Shown: positions 14,990-23,405 of the stretch, in pieces
Numbering within the stretch: the stretch's first letter is position 1
Layout of the letters: the number at the start of each line of letters is the position of its first letter
Assembly: GCA_004556985.1 (NCBI GenBank)
Contig: SFFC01000008.1
Location: 1 to 38,423 of the forward strand
Reading direction: 5' to 3'
From: Clostridiales bacterium
Lineage (GTDB): Bacteria > Bacillota > Clostridia > Christensenellales > Aristaeellaceae
DNA length: 38,423 bases
Translations under genes and position numbers: made by a program
Notes under the pieces: generated by a model
Told to the model about the DNA's origin: nothing
Databases searched by the model: none
The model's input: the letters and a program-made list of their open reading frames with translations, nothing else

Positions 14990-16465
14990 ATGGCCCGCAG
15001 GGATGGACGCATGAAGAAGATCATTTCTTTTCTGATCGCTTTGTCTTTGGCGGCAGGCGCAGCCTTCGCCCTGGCAGAGGAGATCGTGTATACCGCGACG
15101 GTCACCAAGGCGATGACCATACGAGAGAAGAAATCCACCTCCGCCAAAAAGCTGGGCAGCGTGGAGGCCGGTGAGTTCATCAACATCATCGACTATGAGG
15201 AAACCTGGACGCTCATCGAAAAGGATGGCGTGCGGGGCTACATCCTCTCCAAGAACGTGGAGGATCTGGCGAATGCGGCTGGCTACAACGACGAGGCGGA
15301 GGCGCTCTATCTTGGCGTGGCCGGCAAGGCGCTGACCATCCGCGCGGAGATGAGCCGCTCGGCGAAGAAGCTCAATTCGCTCCTCGAGGGCGAGACGGTG
15401 TATATCCTGGAGCTGGGCGAGGAGTGGTTCCGCGTCGTCAAGCAGGGCATCGAGGGCTATGTACTCGCAAGCCCCATCACGGATCTGAAGCCCGCGCACG
15501 AGGGCATCGAGCTGCCTGCGGAGTTCATTCCACCACCCCCGTTTGAGGCCGTTTATACTGCGACAGCGGACGTCAACCTCTCCATCCGCAAGGAGATGGA
15601 CGCCGATTCTCGCCTGCTGGGCACGGTCTACGAAAACGAGGACGTCGAGGTCATGGAGATCGAGGGGGACTGGGCGCATGTGCGCAAGGGCGACGCGGAG
15701 GGTTATGTCCGCGCCGATCATCTGCGCTACTACAAGCGGCTGGATCCCTACGGGCCCTACCTGCCGGGCGTCGTCTGGTACCCTTACGCGGCCCGGGCGA
15801 TTGGCGAGGTCGAGCTTCTCGCCGAGGAGACCGGCGAGCTGCTGCGCACCGTGCCCTCCGGCTCGATCATGGCGGTTTCGGCGCTCAACGAGGAGCTGGC
15901 CGTGACGCTGCCCTATGACCGCATCACCGCGCGCATCCAGGCGACGGGCGCGCTCGAGCTGGAGCCCGTGCTCCCGTGGGACGAGGCGCAGCACGGCGAC
16001 CTGATCGCCGTGTTTTCCACCTACTATGATCCGGCGCAGGAGACCTCCGCGCAGATCGGCCGGCTGCACAATATCCGCCAGGGCGTCGAGCGGCTTGATG
16101 ACGTGATCGTCGGCACCGGAGAAAAGTTCTATTTCAACGACTTCTGCGCGCCCTACACGAAGGCCAACGGCTATCTGGAGGGCCCGATCGTCAACTATGT
16201 CTCCAGCCAGAAGCTGGGCTACGGCGGAGGCATCTGCCAGGTCTCCACGACGCTCTACAACGCCATTTTGCAGATTCCCATCGAGGTCATCAAGCAGCAG
16301 GTGCATTCCTCCTACGGCATCTCGTATGTGCCGCTTGACATGGACGCCGCGGTCGGCAACGGCAACATCGACCTTCGCCTGCGCAATTCGCTGCCCTATG
16401 ACGTGCGCTTTGCGCTCCAGGCGGAGGGCGGCGTGCTGACCGTGCGCGTGTATAGGGCCAGCTGA
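14990..16465 (+). CDS. Secreted SH3-VanW protein, three SH3 repeats
   Basis: Residue numbers count from the ATG at 15011. A Sec signal peptide (cleaved near ALAEE, about 22) is followed by three bacterial SH3 repeats at about 26-85, 97-155 and 180-240, which usually bind cell-wall peptidoglycan. A joining region leads to a VanW domain at about 325-470 with the core YGGGICQVSTTLYN (404-417). VanW proteins are linked to the envelope, but their activity is not established. The start at 14990 has GGAG 6 bases ahead; the ATG at 15011 is an equally good signal-peptide start with a weaker site. The next gene overlaps the stop by one base and encodes a shorter relative, so the two act together or arose by duplication. 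Confidence 0.85.
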   Translation: MARRDGRMKKIISFLIALSLAAGAAFALAEEIVYTATVTKAMTIREKKSTSAKKLGSVEAGEFINIIDYEETWTLIEKDGVRGYILSKNVEDLANAAGYNDEAEALYLGVAGKALTIRAEMSRSAKKLNSLLEGETVYILELGEEWFRVVKQGIEGYVLASPITDLKPAHEGIELPAEFIPPPPFEAVYTATADVNLSIRKEMDADSRLLGTVYENEDVEVMEIEGDWAHVRKGDAEGYVRADHLRYYKRLDPYGPYLPGVVWYPYAARAIGEVELLAEETGELLRTVPSGSIMAVSALNEELAVTLPYDRITARIQATGALELEPVLPWDEAQHGDLIAVFSTYYDPAQETSAQIGRLHNIRQGVERLDDVIVGTGEKFYFNDFCAPYTKANGYLEGPIVNYVSSQKLGYGGGICQVSTTLYNAILQIPIEVIKQQVHSSYGISYVPLDMDAAVGNGNIDLRLRNSLPYDVRFALQAEGGVLTVRVYRAS

Positions 16466-17502
16466 TGCGTGGCATAAGCGCGCGCATCGGCGCATGGATG
16501 CTCGCCGCGCTGCTTGCGCTGGGCATGCCGGCCGCTGCATGGGCAGAGGCGACGGCGCAGGAGGCGGATGCGGCGCAGGCGGAGGAGACCGCCGAATACT
16601 ACGGCGTCATCGGCGCCCGCATGACCGTGCACAAGCGGGGCAGCGAGGATTCGCTCTCGCTGGGCATGATCGAGGCGGGCACGGTCGTCGACGTCTACGT
16701 CAAGGGCAGAACCTGGACGCGCATCGGCTTTGACGGCCAGCAGGGCTATGTGCTGACCAAATACGTCGAGCGCGTGCAGCGCAAAAACCCGTTCGACGGG
16801 CCGATGCCCGGCGTCAGCGAGCATGTGGCGGTGGGCTATGTGCTCTCGGACATGAGCTTCAAGCCGGAGGGCTACAACTATCCCATCGCGGTCAGCGCGG
16901 GCTCGTGGCTCTCCATCGAGGAGATCGCCGACGGGCGCGCGTATTTTCCCTATCGCCGGCTTGAGGACAACGTGAGCGTCAGCGTCGACAAATTAAAGCT
17001 CTTTGAGTTTGTGCCCTGGGACGAGGCGCGGCCGGGCGACCTGCTCTATGCCTTTACGACCTTCTTTACGACCAGCACGAACAAGGAGGGCAACGCCGGG
17101 CGGCTCTACAACATCGACCTGGCGAGCGAGCGGCTGACGGGCATCCGCGTGCGCGAGGGGGAGAGCTTCTCCTTCAACGCCATCTGCGGGCCCTATACCA
17201 AGGAAAACGGCTATCGCTCCGCGCCGATTCTCTCCGGCGAGAGCAGCATGGGCTACGGCGGCGGCGTCTGCCAGGTCTGCAGCACGCTGTACAACATCGT
17301 CCTGCGCGTCCCGGCGGTCGTCGAGGAGATGAACTGGCATTCGCAGGCGGGCACGAGCTACCTGCCCGCAGGTTTTGACGCGACCGTCAGCAACACGAAG
17401 GACATGGTCTTTCGTAACGTGCTGCCCTATGATCTGCGCATTGAGTTTGAAACCCTGAACGGCGTCATGACGGCGTTCCTGTTCAGGGATTATGAGGATT
17501 GA
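16465..17502 (+). CDS. Secreted SH3-VanW protein, one SH3 repeat
   Basis: A 345-residue relative of the preceding protein. It has a signal peptide cleaved near AWAEA (about 27), an alanine-rich spacer, one SH3 repeat (45-102) and a VanW domain (about 183-325). The VanW core reads YGGGVCQVCSTLYN (264-277), with a second cysteine where the upstream copy has Ser-Thr, so a disulphide or metal site is possible. Its ATG overlaps the previous stop (TGATG), which means translational coupling. surE follows after 12 bases, making a probable three-gene operon. Function beyond wall binding is unknown. Confidence 0.84.
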   Translation: MRGISARIGAWMLAALLALGMPAAAWAEATAQEADAAQAEETAEYYGVIGARMTVHKRGSEDSLSLGMIEAGTVVDVYVKGRTWTRIGFDGQQGYVLTKYVERVQRKNPFDGPMPGVSEHVAVGYVLSDMSFKPEGYNYPIAVSAGSWLSIEEIADGRAYFPYRRLEDNVSVSVDKLKLFEFVPWDEARPGDLLYAFTTFFTTSTNKEGNAGRLYNIDLASERLTGIRVREGESFSFNAICGPYTKENGYRSAPILSGESSMGYGGGVCQVCSTLYNIVLRVPAVVEEMNWHSQAGTSYLPAGFDATVSNTKDMVFRNVLPYDLRIEFETLNGVMTAFLFRDYED

Positions 17503-17514
17503 CCAGGAGGCTGT

Positions 17515-18261
17515 ATGCGGATACTGATTTCCAACGACGACGGCATCTTCGCGCCCGGCATCGCGGCGCTGGTGCGTGCCTTCTCCGCGGCGGGACATGA
17601 GATTTTTGTCGTCGCGCCGGACGCGCAGCGCTCGGCCGCGAGCCACAGCATGACGCTGACCGCGCCGCTGTATGTGCGCGAGGAGACGCTTGAGGGCGCG
17701 GAGCGCGCCTGGGCGGCCAGCGGCACGCCGGTCGACTGCGTGAAGCTCGGCCTGCATACGCTCTGCCCGCAGGCGGAATTTGTCGTTTCCGGCGTCAACC
17801 ACGGCTACAACGCAGGCATCGACGTGCTCTATTCCGGCACGGTGGCCGCGGCGATGGAGGGCGCGCTCAACGGCCGGCCGGCCATCGCCGTCTCCCTTTC
17901 GCCCAAGCGAGAGGATACCTATGACCTCGCGGCAGAGCTGGCGGTGAGGATGCTCGAGCATCTGCGCGAGCATCCTCTGCCGAAAAGAACGGTGCTCAAC
18001 CTCAACTATCCGGCGGCGGACAGGGCGCTGGGCGTTCGGGTCGTGCCTGCGGCCAATTCGAGCTACACGGAGCGCTATGTGCCCGATGTCGATGATGCGG
18101 GGCGGCCCTGCTACCGCGTGCAGGGCACGCAGGACCTGCTTGAGCCCGGTGAGGACGATTGCTCCCTGCTCGCGCAGGGCTACGCGACCGTGACCCTGCT
18201 TGGGCCTGATCTGACGAATGCGGAGGCAACGGCGGCATTTAAGGCCGCTATGGACGCCTGA
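17515..18261 (+). CDS. surE: 5'/3'-nucleotidase SurE
   Basis: A 248-residue SurE, a cytoplasmic metal-dependent phosphatase that acts on nucleoside monophosphates. The N-terminus MRILISNDDG gives the metal ligands D8 and D9. S40 (in DAQRSAAS) and N95 (in VSGVNHGYN) complete the site, and the block YSGTVAAAMEG is typical. AGGAGG lies just ahead of the ATG. It follows two VanW genes and is closed by a perfect terminator at 18276-18307. Length and motifs are normal for the family. Confidence 0.95.
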   Translation: MRILISNDDGIFAPGIAALVRAFSAAGHEIFVVAPDAQRSAASHSMTLTAPLYVREETLEGAERAWAASGTPVDCVKLGLHTLCPQAEFVVSGVNHGYNAGIDVLYSGTVAAAMEGALNGRPAIAVSLSPKREDTYDLAAELAVRMLEHLREHPLPKRTVLNLNYPAADRALGVRVVPAANSSYTERYVPDVDDAGRPCYRVQGTQDLLEPGEDDCSLLAQGYATVTLLGPDLTNAEATAAFKAAMDA

Positions 18262-18275
18262 AATCACGAAAATGT

Positions 18276-18307
18276 TGCAAGAAGAGCGATTCTTCTTGCA
18301 TTTTTTT
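18276..18307 (+). terminator. Terminator of the VanW-surE operon
   Basis: TGCAAGAAGA-GCGAT-TCTTCTTGCA, ten perfect pairs, then seven T. The last bases overlap the -35 box of the next promoter. Confidence 0.88.
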
Positions 18308-18353
18308 GACTTGTCTGTTACAATGGTGCCAGCAAAAAAGCCAGAAAGGCTTT
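18296..18353 (+). promoter_or_regulatory. Promoter and leader dyad of the rpiR-type gene
   Basis: TTGCAT (18296-18301), 17-base spacer, TACAAT (18319-18324). The dyad AAAGCC-AGAAA-GGCTTT (18337-18353) lies between the start of transcription and the GGAGGG site. It could be an autoregulatory operator or a small RNA hairpin near the ribosome site. Confidence 0.6.
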
Positions 18354-18369
18354 AGGAGGGCGAAACTTT

Positions 18370-19236
18370 ATGCAGGATATGCAGGACATGCTGCGCCGGC
18401 TGAATCAGTCCGGAAAGCGTCTGAGCAAGGGACACAGGAAGATCGCCGAATATATCGTCGAGCATTATGACAAGGCGGTTTTCATGACGGCGAGCAAGCT
18501 GGGCGAGAAGGTCGGCGTGAGCGAATCGACGGTCGTCCGCTTTGCCTCCGCGATGGGCTACGAGGGCTATCCGCAGCTTCAGCGGGCGCTTCAGGAGCTC
18601 GTGCGCCATTGGCTGACCGCTGTTCAGCGCTTCGAGATGGCGACCGATATCGACCAGAGCGAGGTGCTGCGCACGGTGCTGCATGCCGATATGCAGAATA
18701 TCCGCACGACGACCGAGGAGATCAACACCGCCGCATTTGACGAGGTGGTCGACAAGATCATTGGCGCGCGCAACATCTACGTCATGGGCCTGCGCTCTGC
18801 GGCGCCGATCGCGCAGTTCCTGGCCTATTACCTCAACTTCATCTTCGACAACGTGCGCATTGTCTCCGAGGCGAGCGGCGACGTCTTCGAGCAGATCAGC
18901 CGCATCAACGAGAGCGACCTGCTCTTTGGCATCAGCTTCCCGCGCTATTCGACGCGCACCATCGAGGCGATGAGCTTTGCCAAGGCGCGCGGCTCGCAGG
19001 TCGTCGGCCTGACGGACGGCCCGATGTCGCCCGTCTACGCGACGAGCACGGTCTGCCTCACCGCGCGCACGGACATGGCCTCCTTCGTCGACTCGATGGC
19101 CGCGCCGCTGTCCGTGATCAACGCGCTGATCGTCGCGCTGGGCCTGCGCCGCAAGGAGGAGCTCTCCGAACACTTCAGGCTGATGGAAGGAATCTGGGAT
19201 GAATACAGGGTCTATGTCGGAAAAGACCGCGCCTGA
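18370..19236 (+). CDS. MurR/RpiR-family transcriptional regulator
   Basis: A 288-residue regulator. Residues 1-77 form the HTH_6 domain (KIAEYIVEHYDKAVFMTA, then VGVSESTVVRFASAMGYEGY). A SIS sugar-phosphate-binding domain lies at about 125-250. Such proteins usually sense a phosphosugar and control sugar or amino-sugar genes. Its own targets are not obvious, because the following genes are an HI0933-type flavoprotein and a nucleoside kinase. The next gene overlaps its end by 38 bases, so they share a transcript. GGAGGG lies 9 bases ahead of the ATG. Confidence 0.88.
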   Translation: MQDMQDMLRRLNQSGKRLSKGHRKIAEYIVEHYDKAVFMTASKLGEKVGVSESTVVRFASAMGYEGYPQLQRALQELVRHWLTAVQRFEMATDIDQSEVLRTVLHADMQNIRTTTEEINTAAFDEVVDKIIGARNIYVMGLRSAAPIAQFLAYYLNFIFDNVRIVSEASGDVFEQISRINESDLLFGISFPRYSTRTIEAMSFAKARGSQVVGLTDGPMSPVYATSTVCLTARTDMASFVDSMAAPLSVINALIVALGLRRKEELSEHFRLMEGIWDEYRVYVGKDRA

Positions 19237-20467
19237 CGTGCTGGTCATCGGCGGCGGCGCGGCCGGGATGATGGCCGCGTTGCAGGCCGCCTGGGCGGGT
19301 GCGCGGGTGCTGCTGCTGGAGAAAAACGAAAAGCTGGGCAAGAAGATCTATATCACCGGCAAGGGCCGCTGCAACGTGACGAATACCGCCGACGTGGAGG
19401 CGTTCATGCGCGAGGTGCCGCGCAACCCGAAGTTCCTGAGCGCGGCTGTGCGCCAGTTTGGGCATGAGGACGTCGTCTCGCTCCTTGAGATGCTCGGCAC
19501 GCCGACGAAGGTCGAGCGCGGTGGGCGCGTCTTTCCCGTCAGCGACCACGCCAGCGACGTGACGCGCGCGCTGCATAGAGGCATGACCGATGCCGGCGTG
19601 CAGGTGGAGCTCAATACCGCCGTCTCGCAGGTGCGCCGCGAGGGAGAGGACTTTGCCGTCCGCCTCGCGCAGGGCGGCACGCTGCGCGCCAAGACCGTCA
19701 TTGTCGCCACCGGCGGTATCAGCTACCCCTCGACCGGCTCGACCGGCGACGGCTATGCCTTTGCCCGGGAGAACGGCCACAGCGTCATGCCGCCCAGGGG
19801 TGCGCTCGTCGGGCTGACGATCGGCGAAAAATGGCCGCAGCTGCTCCAGGGGCTCTCGCTCAAGAACGTGCGCGTGAGCGCTCGGGTCGGCAAAAAGAAG
19901 ATCTTTGACGAGCTGGGCGAGATGCTCTTTACGCATTTTGGCGTCAGTGGGCCGCTGATTCTGACGCTGAGCAGCCATATGCCTGACGATCCCGCGCAGG
20001 CCGTCGTCACGCTGGATATGAAGCCTGCGCTCACGCCGGAGCAGATCGACCTGCGGCTGCAGCGGGAGTTTGCCGAAAACGCGCGCAAGCAGCTCTCCTC
20101 CGTGCTGCTGACGCTGATGCCCGCGCGCATGGGGCCGGTGTTCGCGTCGCTGTGCGGCCTCTCGCCGGAGCTGCCCGTCGGGCAGATCACGCGGGAGCAG
20201 CGCCATGCGCTGGGCGCGATGCTCAAGGCGCTGCCGCTGCATATCGACGGCGCGCGCCCCGTGGAGGAGGCGGTCGTCACCCGCGGCGGCGTGAATGTGC
20301 TGGAGGTCGTTCCGGGAAGCATGATGAGCAAGCTGGCGCCCGGGCTGTTCTTCGCGGGCGAGGTGCTCGACGTCGACGCCCATACCGGCGGCTTCAATCT
20401 GCAGATCGCGTTTTCGACCGGCGCGCTCGCGGGCAGGAAGGCGGCGGAATTCGCGCTTGGGATGTGA
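19199..20467 (+). CDS. HI0933-family (BaiN-like) flavoprotein
   Basis: A 422-residue FAD protein of the HI0933/YhiN family, which also includes BaiN, a bile-acid-pathway enzyme of gut Clostridia. The dinucleotide fold begins VLVIGGGAAGMMAA (14-27). The family motif GKGRCNVTN is at 54-62, with GGISYPSTGSTGDG in the middle and GEVLDVDAHTGGFNLQ near the end. It is predicted to be a cytoplasmic reductase or dehydrogenase; the substrate is not known. Family resemblance alone does not make it a bile-acid enzyme. The ATG at 19199 has AAGGAA upstream and overlaps the regulator gene; the ATG at 19214 is an alternative start. Confidence 0.85.
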   Translation: MNTGSMSEKTAPDVLVIGGGAAGMMAALQAAWAGARVLLLEKNEKLGKKIYITGKGRCNVTNTADVEAFMREVPRNPKFLSAAVRQFGHEDVVSLLEMLGTPTKVERGGRVFPVSDHASDVTRALHRGMTDAGVQVELNTAVSQVRREGEDFAVRLAQGGTLRAKTVIVATGGISYPSTGSTGDGYAFARENGHSVMPPRGALVGLTIGEKWPQLLQGLSLKNVRVSARVGKKKIFDELGEMLFTHFGVSGPLILTLSSHMPDDPAQAVVTLDMKPALTPEQIDLRLQREFAENARKQLSSVLLTLMPARMGPVFASLCGLSPELPVGQITREQRHALGAMLKALPLHIDGARPVEEAVVTRGGVNVLEVVPGSMMSKLAPGLFFAGEVLDVDAHTGGFNLQIAFSTGALAGRKAAEFALGM

Positions 20468-20527
20468 CCGGCGCAGCGAATGGGGCATAAAAAATCAGGA
20501 GATCATCATCAAACAGGGAGGATCAGC

Positions 20528-22000
20528 ATGGACGGACGCAACGAGGAGGACCGCCGCATCTATGAGCGAAGCGCGCGGCTGGTCCTGCTGCTGGCGCTGC
20601 GCGAGGCGGCTCCGGGCGCAAGGGTGCGCTTTGAGCACAGCATCGGGCGGGGCATCTATTTGAACGTCACCGGCGTGAGCCTGACGGCGTCGCTCGTTCG
20701 GCGCATCGAGGCGAAGATGCGCGAGGTCGTGCGGCGCGATCTGCCGATCGTCAAATCCCGCTTAACGCGGGAGCAGGCCATCGCCTATTTCGCCGCGCAG
20801 GGGCAGGACGACACTGTCCGCCTGCTCGGCTACCGGCCATACGACTATTTCGATGTCTACACCTGCGACGGGCTGAGCGAGTATTTCTACGGCGCGATGG
20901 CGGCCTCGACGGGGGAAATCGCGAGCTTCGCGCTGCGGTTCTACTATCCCGGCATGGTGCTGCTGCTGCCTGGAAAGGACCTTTCCGGCCCGCCCGATCC
21001 ATTTGTCGAGCGGCCCCAGCTCATGCGTGCCTATGCCGAGGCGGGCGAATGCTCGAGGATCCTGGGCTGCGAGACGGCCGCCGATCTCGACGATATCATC
21101 GCCCGGGGCGGCGCGCGGGAATTCATCCGCGTGAGCGAGGCCATGCAGGATCGGACGATTGCGCAGATCGCGGAGCGCATCGTCGCCCGGGGGGCGCGCA
21201 TCGTGTTTGTCGCGGGGCCGTCCTCGAGCGGCAAGACGACGTTCGCCAACCGGCTGGGCGTCCAGCTGCGCGTGAGCGGCAAGCGCCCGGTCGCGATCTC
21301 GCTCGACAATTACTACCGCAACCGCGGCCAGGTGCCGCTCGGCCCGGACGGAAAGCCCGACCTCGAATGCCTCGAGGCGATCGACGTGCCGCTGTTCAAC
21401 GAGCAGCTCGTCGAGCTGCTGGCCGGGCGCGAGGTGGAGCTGCCGCTCTACTCCTTCAAGACCAAGCTGCGCGAGGAGAAGGGCATTCGCCTGCGCGTGA
21501 GCGAGGATCAGGTGCTGATCGTCGAGGGTATTCACGGGCTCAACGACGCGCTGAGCGCGGATATTCCCAGCGAGCTCAAATTCCGCGTCTACGTCAGCGC
21601 GCTGACGCAGCTCAACTTGGATAACCACAACCGCATTCGCACGACGGACGTGCGTCTATTGCGGCGCATGGTGCGCGACCACAGGACGCGCGCGACCAGC
21701 GCGGTACAGACGCTGGCCATGTGGGACAGCGTGCGCGCGGGCGAGGAGAGCTACATCTTCCCGTTCCAGGAGCGGGCGGACGTCATGTTCAATTCCTCGC
21801 TGCTCTACGAGATCGCCGTGCTCAAAAAATATGCCTATCCGATGCTCAGGGCGATTCCGCCGGAGAGCCCGCATTACACAAGGGCGCGCAGGCTGGTGAA
21901 GTTCCTCAACTACTTCCTTGACTGCGGCGACGAGAGCGAGATTCCGCCGACGTCGATCCTGCGGGAATTCATCGGCGGCTGCACGTTCTACGGCGAATGA
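20528..22000 (+). CDS. Nucleoside (uridine-type) kinase with ThrRS-like N-terminus
   Basis: A 490-residue protein. Residues about 10-200 resemble the editing-like (SAD) part of threonyl-tRNA synthetases, and 220-420 are a P-loop uridine-kinase fold with Walker A GPSSSGKTTF at 230-239 and SLDNYYRNR after it. It should phosphorylate a nucleoside in the cytoplasm, but the substrate in this fused family is uncertain. Related proteins usually begin with a TGS domain of about 60 residues, which seems absent here. The start at 20528 has GGGAGG 6 bases ahead; a longer reading to 20480 has no ribosome site. It probably shares a transcript with the flavoprotein gene. Confidence 0.82.
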   Translation: MDGRNEEDRRIYERSARLVLLLALREAAPGARVRFEHSIGRGIYLNVTGVSLTASLVRRIEAKMREVVRRDLPIVKSRLTREQAIAYFAAQGQDDTVRLLGYRPYDYFDVYTCDGLSEYFYGAMAASTGEIASFALRFYYPGMVLLLPGKDLSGPPDPFVERPQLMRAYAEAGECSRILGCETAADLDDIIARGGAREFIRVSEAMQDRTIAQIAERIVARGARIVFVAGPSSSGKTTFANRLGVQLRVSGKRPVAISLDNYYRNRGQVPLGPDGKPDLECLEAIDVPLFNEQLVELLAGREVELPLYSFKTKLREEKGIRLRVSEDQVLIVEGIHGLNDALSADIPSELKFRVYVSALTQLNLDNHNRIRTTDVRLLRRMVRDHRTRATSAVQTLAMWDSVRAGEESYIFPFQERADVMFNSSLLYEIAVLKKYAYPMLRAIPPESPHYTRARRLVKFLNYFLDCGDESEIPPTSILREFIGGCTFYGE

Positions 22001-22048
22001 CAGCAGGCAAAATTTTCTTTTCGCCGGCGTGAAAAAAGCGTCTATACT

Positions 22049-22087
22049 TTCGCCTCCTTCCGCACACAATAGCGGCAAGGAGGCGAA
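22049..22087 (+). promoter_or_regulatory. Stem that hides the ribosome site of the spore lipoprotein gene
   Basis: TTCGCCTCCTT (22049-22059) pairs perfectly with AAGGAGGCGAA (22077-22087). CCGC (60-63) with GCGG (72-75) extends the stem past one bulged C, closed by an 8-base loop. The full ribosome site AAGGAGG (22077-22083) is inside the stem, 8 bases before the GTG start. TATACT (22043-22048) just upstream resembles a -10 box. A transcript starting there would lose part of the masking strand. Confidence 0.65.
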
Positions 22088-22091
22088 TTCA

Positions 22092-22637
22092 GTGAAAAAA
22101 TGGATGTTGGCTCTGCTGTGCATGGCTGCGGCGAGCCTGGTGATGAGCGGCTGCGCGGCGAACGCGAGCGGCACGACGGCGACGGCCGCGCCGCTGACGA
22201 CGAACGCGCCCATGGCGACCATGGAGCCTGCGACGGCCGAACCGACCATGGCGGCGACGATTGCGCCGGAGGCGACGGCCGGCACGCAGGCGGCGATGAC
22301 GCCCGCGGAGGCGGGACGCCTGGCGGAGAAGATCAGCGACGCTGTGGAGCGCATCAGCGAGGTCAATGACGCGGAGGTCGTCGTCAGCGAAAAGCGCGTG
22401 CTGGTGGCCGTGGAGTTTGAGGACCAGTATAACGCCGGTCTCGACGAGCGGATGAAGCAGACGATCATCGAGACGGTGCAGAAGGTCGACGACAGTCTGA
22501 CGGATATCGAGGTCACGGACGACGACACGCTCTACGGCCAGGTCAAGGGGCTGGCGGAGCGCGTCGGCAAGGCGACGGGCCTGGACGAGCTGGCGGACGA
22601 TTTCGGTGACCTCTGGGACAGAATCATCGGCAGATAA
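22092..22637 (+). CDS. YhcN/YlaJ-type spore lipoprotein
   Basis: A 181-residue lipoprotein. The lipobox LVMSGC places the lipidated cysteine at residue 21. An alanine/threonine/proline-rich spacer follows to about 70. The C-terminal domain (about 75-175) starts EAGRLAEKISDAVERISEVN and matches the YhcN/YlaJ pattern (alternating strands, then KVDDSLTDIEVTDDD). Bacillus relatives are made during sporulation and found in spores. The start is GTG at 22092. Its ribosome site lies inside a long stem (22049-22087), so translation may be controlled. It is closed by its own terminator. Confidence 0.78.
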   Translation: MKKWMLALLCMAAASLVMSGCAANASGTTATAAPLTTNAPMATMEPATAEPTMAATIAPEATAGTQAAMTPAEAGRLAEKISDAVERISEVNDAEVVVSEKRVLVAVEFEDQYNAGLDERMKQTIIETVQKVDDSLTDIEVTDDDTLYGQVKGLAERVGKATGLDELADDFGDLWDRIIGR

Positions 22638-22651
22638 GCGCAGAAGCAGAC

Positions 22652-22694
22652 GGGCGCTGCGGCAGGGATTCCCCTGCGGCGGCGCCCGGTTTTT
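22652..22694 (+). terminator. Terminator after the spore lipoprotein gene
   Basis: GGGCGC...GCAGGG and CCCTGC...GCGCCC form a two-part stem around ATTC, followed by GGTTTTT. Confidence 0.8.
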
Positions 22695-22762
22695 CGTTCG
22701 TGCACAGATGCGGCAAAAGCGACAGAAATTTTGAAATGATGGAAGTAATCTTTATTTTCTTC

Positions 22763-22802
22763 TTTCAAAGGGATTGAAAAATGGGATAGAAAGTGGTATC
22801 CT
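22763..22802 (+). promoter_or_regulatory. Promoter of the Lrp-type gene with overlapping dyads
   Basis: TTGAAA (22774-22779), 17-base spacer, TATCCT (22797-22802). The dyad TTTCAA-AGGGA-TTGAAA (22763-22779) overlaps the -35, and GGATA/TATCC (22785-22801) overlaps the -10. Both are AT-rich, as Lrp sites tend to be, so autoregulation is plausible. Confidence 0.55.
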
Positions 22803-22874
22803 CTTTTTTAAATGAATCCCCCACACCTGTATGCTGAATATTGACGGACAGAACGAAGAAAACGGAGAGCTTTC

Positions 22875-23324
22875 ATGGATAATATCGATCGCCGCATTCT
22901 GACCATCCTGCAGGAAAATGCGAGAACGCCGCTCAAGGTGATCGCTGAGCAGGTCTTTCTCTCTTCGCCGGCCGTGAGCGCGCGCATTGAGCGCCTCGAG
23001 TCTGCCGGCTATATCACGGGCTACCAGGCGCAGCTTTCCGGCGCAGCGATGGGCTACCAGATCAAGGCCTTCATCAACCTGGAGGTCGAGCCGAGCCAGA
23101 AGCCGGAATTCTATCCCTACATCGAGAGCGTGCCCAACGTGATGGAGTGCAACTGCGTTACGGGCGACTATTCGATGCTCATCAAGGTCTGCTTCCATAC
23201 GACGCAGGAGCTCGACCAGTTCATCAACCAGCTGCATCGCTTCGGGCGCACGCGCACGCAGATCGTCTTCTCCACCCCGGTCGAGCACAGGGGCATCCCT
23301 GCGACCGAAGGGACAGAGGGCTGA
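22875..23324 (+). CDS. Lrp/AsnC-family transcriptional regulator
   Basis: A 149-residue feast/famine regulator. Residues 1-60 are the winged helix (MDNIDRRILTILQENARTP, then SSPAVSARIERLESAGYI). Residues about 65-140 are the RAM/AsnC ligand domain with VTGDYSMLIKV. Such proteins bind amino acids and control amino-acid uptake or metabolism. No target is evident next door; the convergent FMN-binding gene shares only its terminator. The gene is monocistronic, with its own promoter (22774) and a two-way terminator. Confidence 0.92.
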   Translation: MDNIDRRILTILQENARTPLKVIAEQVFLSSPAVSARIERLESAGYITGYQAQLSGAAMGYQIKAFINLEVEPSQKPEFYPYIESVPNVMECNCVTGDYSMLIKVCFHTTQELDQFINQLHRFGRTRTQIVFSTPVEHRGIPATEGTEG

Positions 23325-23351
23325 GCGCCTGCACGTTTTCCCATTCCTCGA

Positions 23352-23397
23352 TAAAAAAAGTTGGCCGCCGCAGGATAAGCCTGCGGCGGCAGTTTTT
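23352..23397. terminator. Bidirectional terminator between lrp-type and FMN-binding genes
   Basis: GCCGCCGCAGG-ATAAG-CCTGCGGCGGC (23364-23390), eleven perfect pairs. Seven A lie shortly to the left (23353-23359) and five T to the right (23393-23397), so it can end both converging transcripts. Confidence 0.88.
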
Positions 23398-23405
23398 GGT
23401 TTGGG

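Noticed and set aside
14867..16540. 557-residue open frame opposite the first VanW gene
   Set aside because: Shadow of the SH3-VanW coding sequence; no start signal and no domain.
19199..20467. Naming the HI0933-type flavoprotein baiN
   Set aside because: The family is broad and no other bile-acid genes are present, so the gene symbol is not justified.
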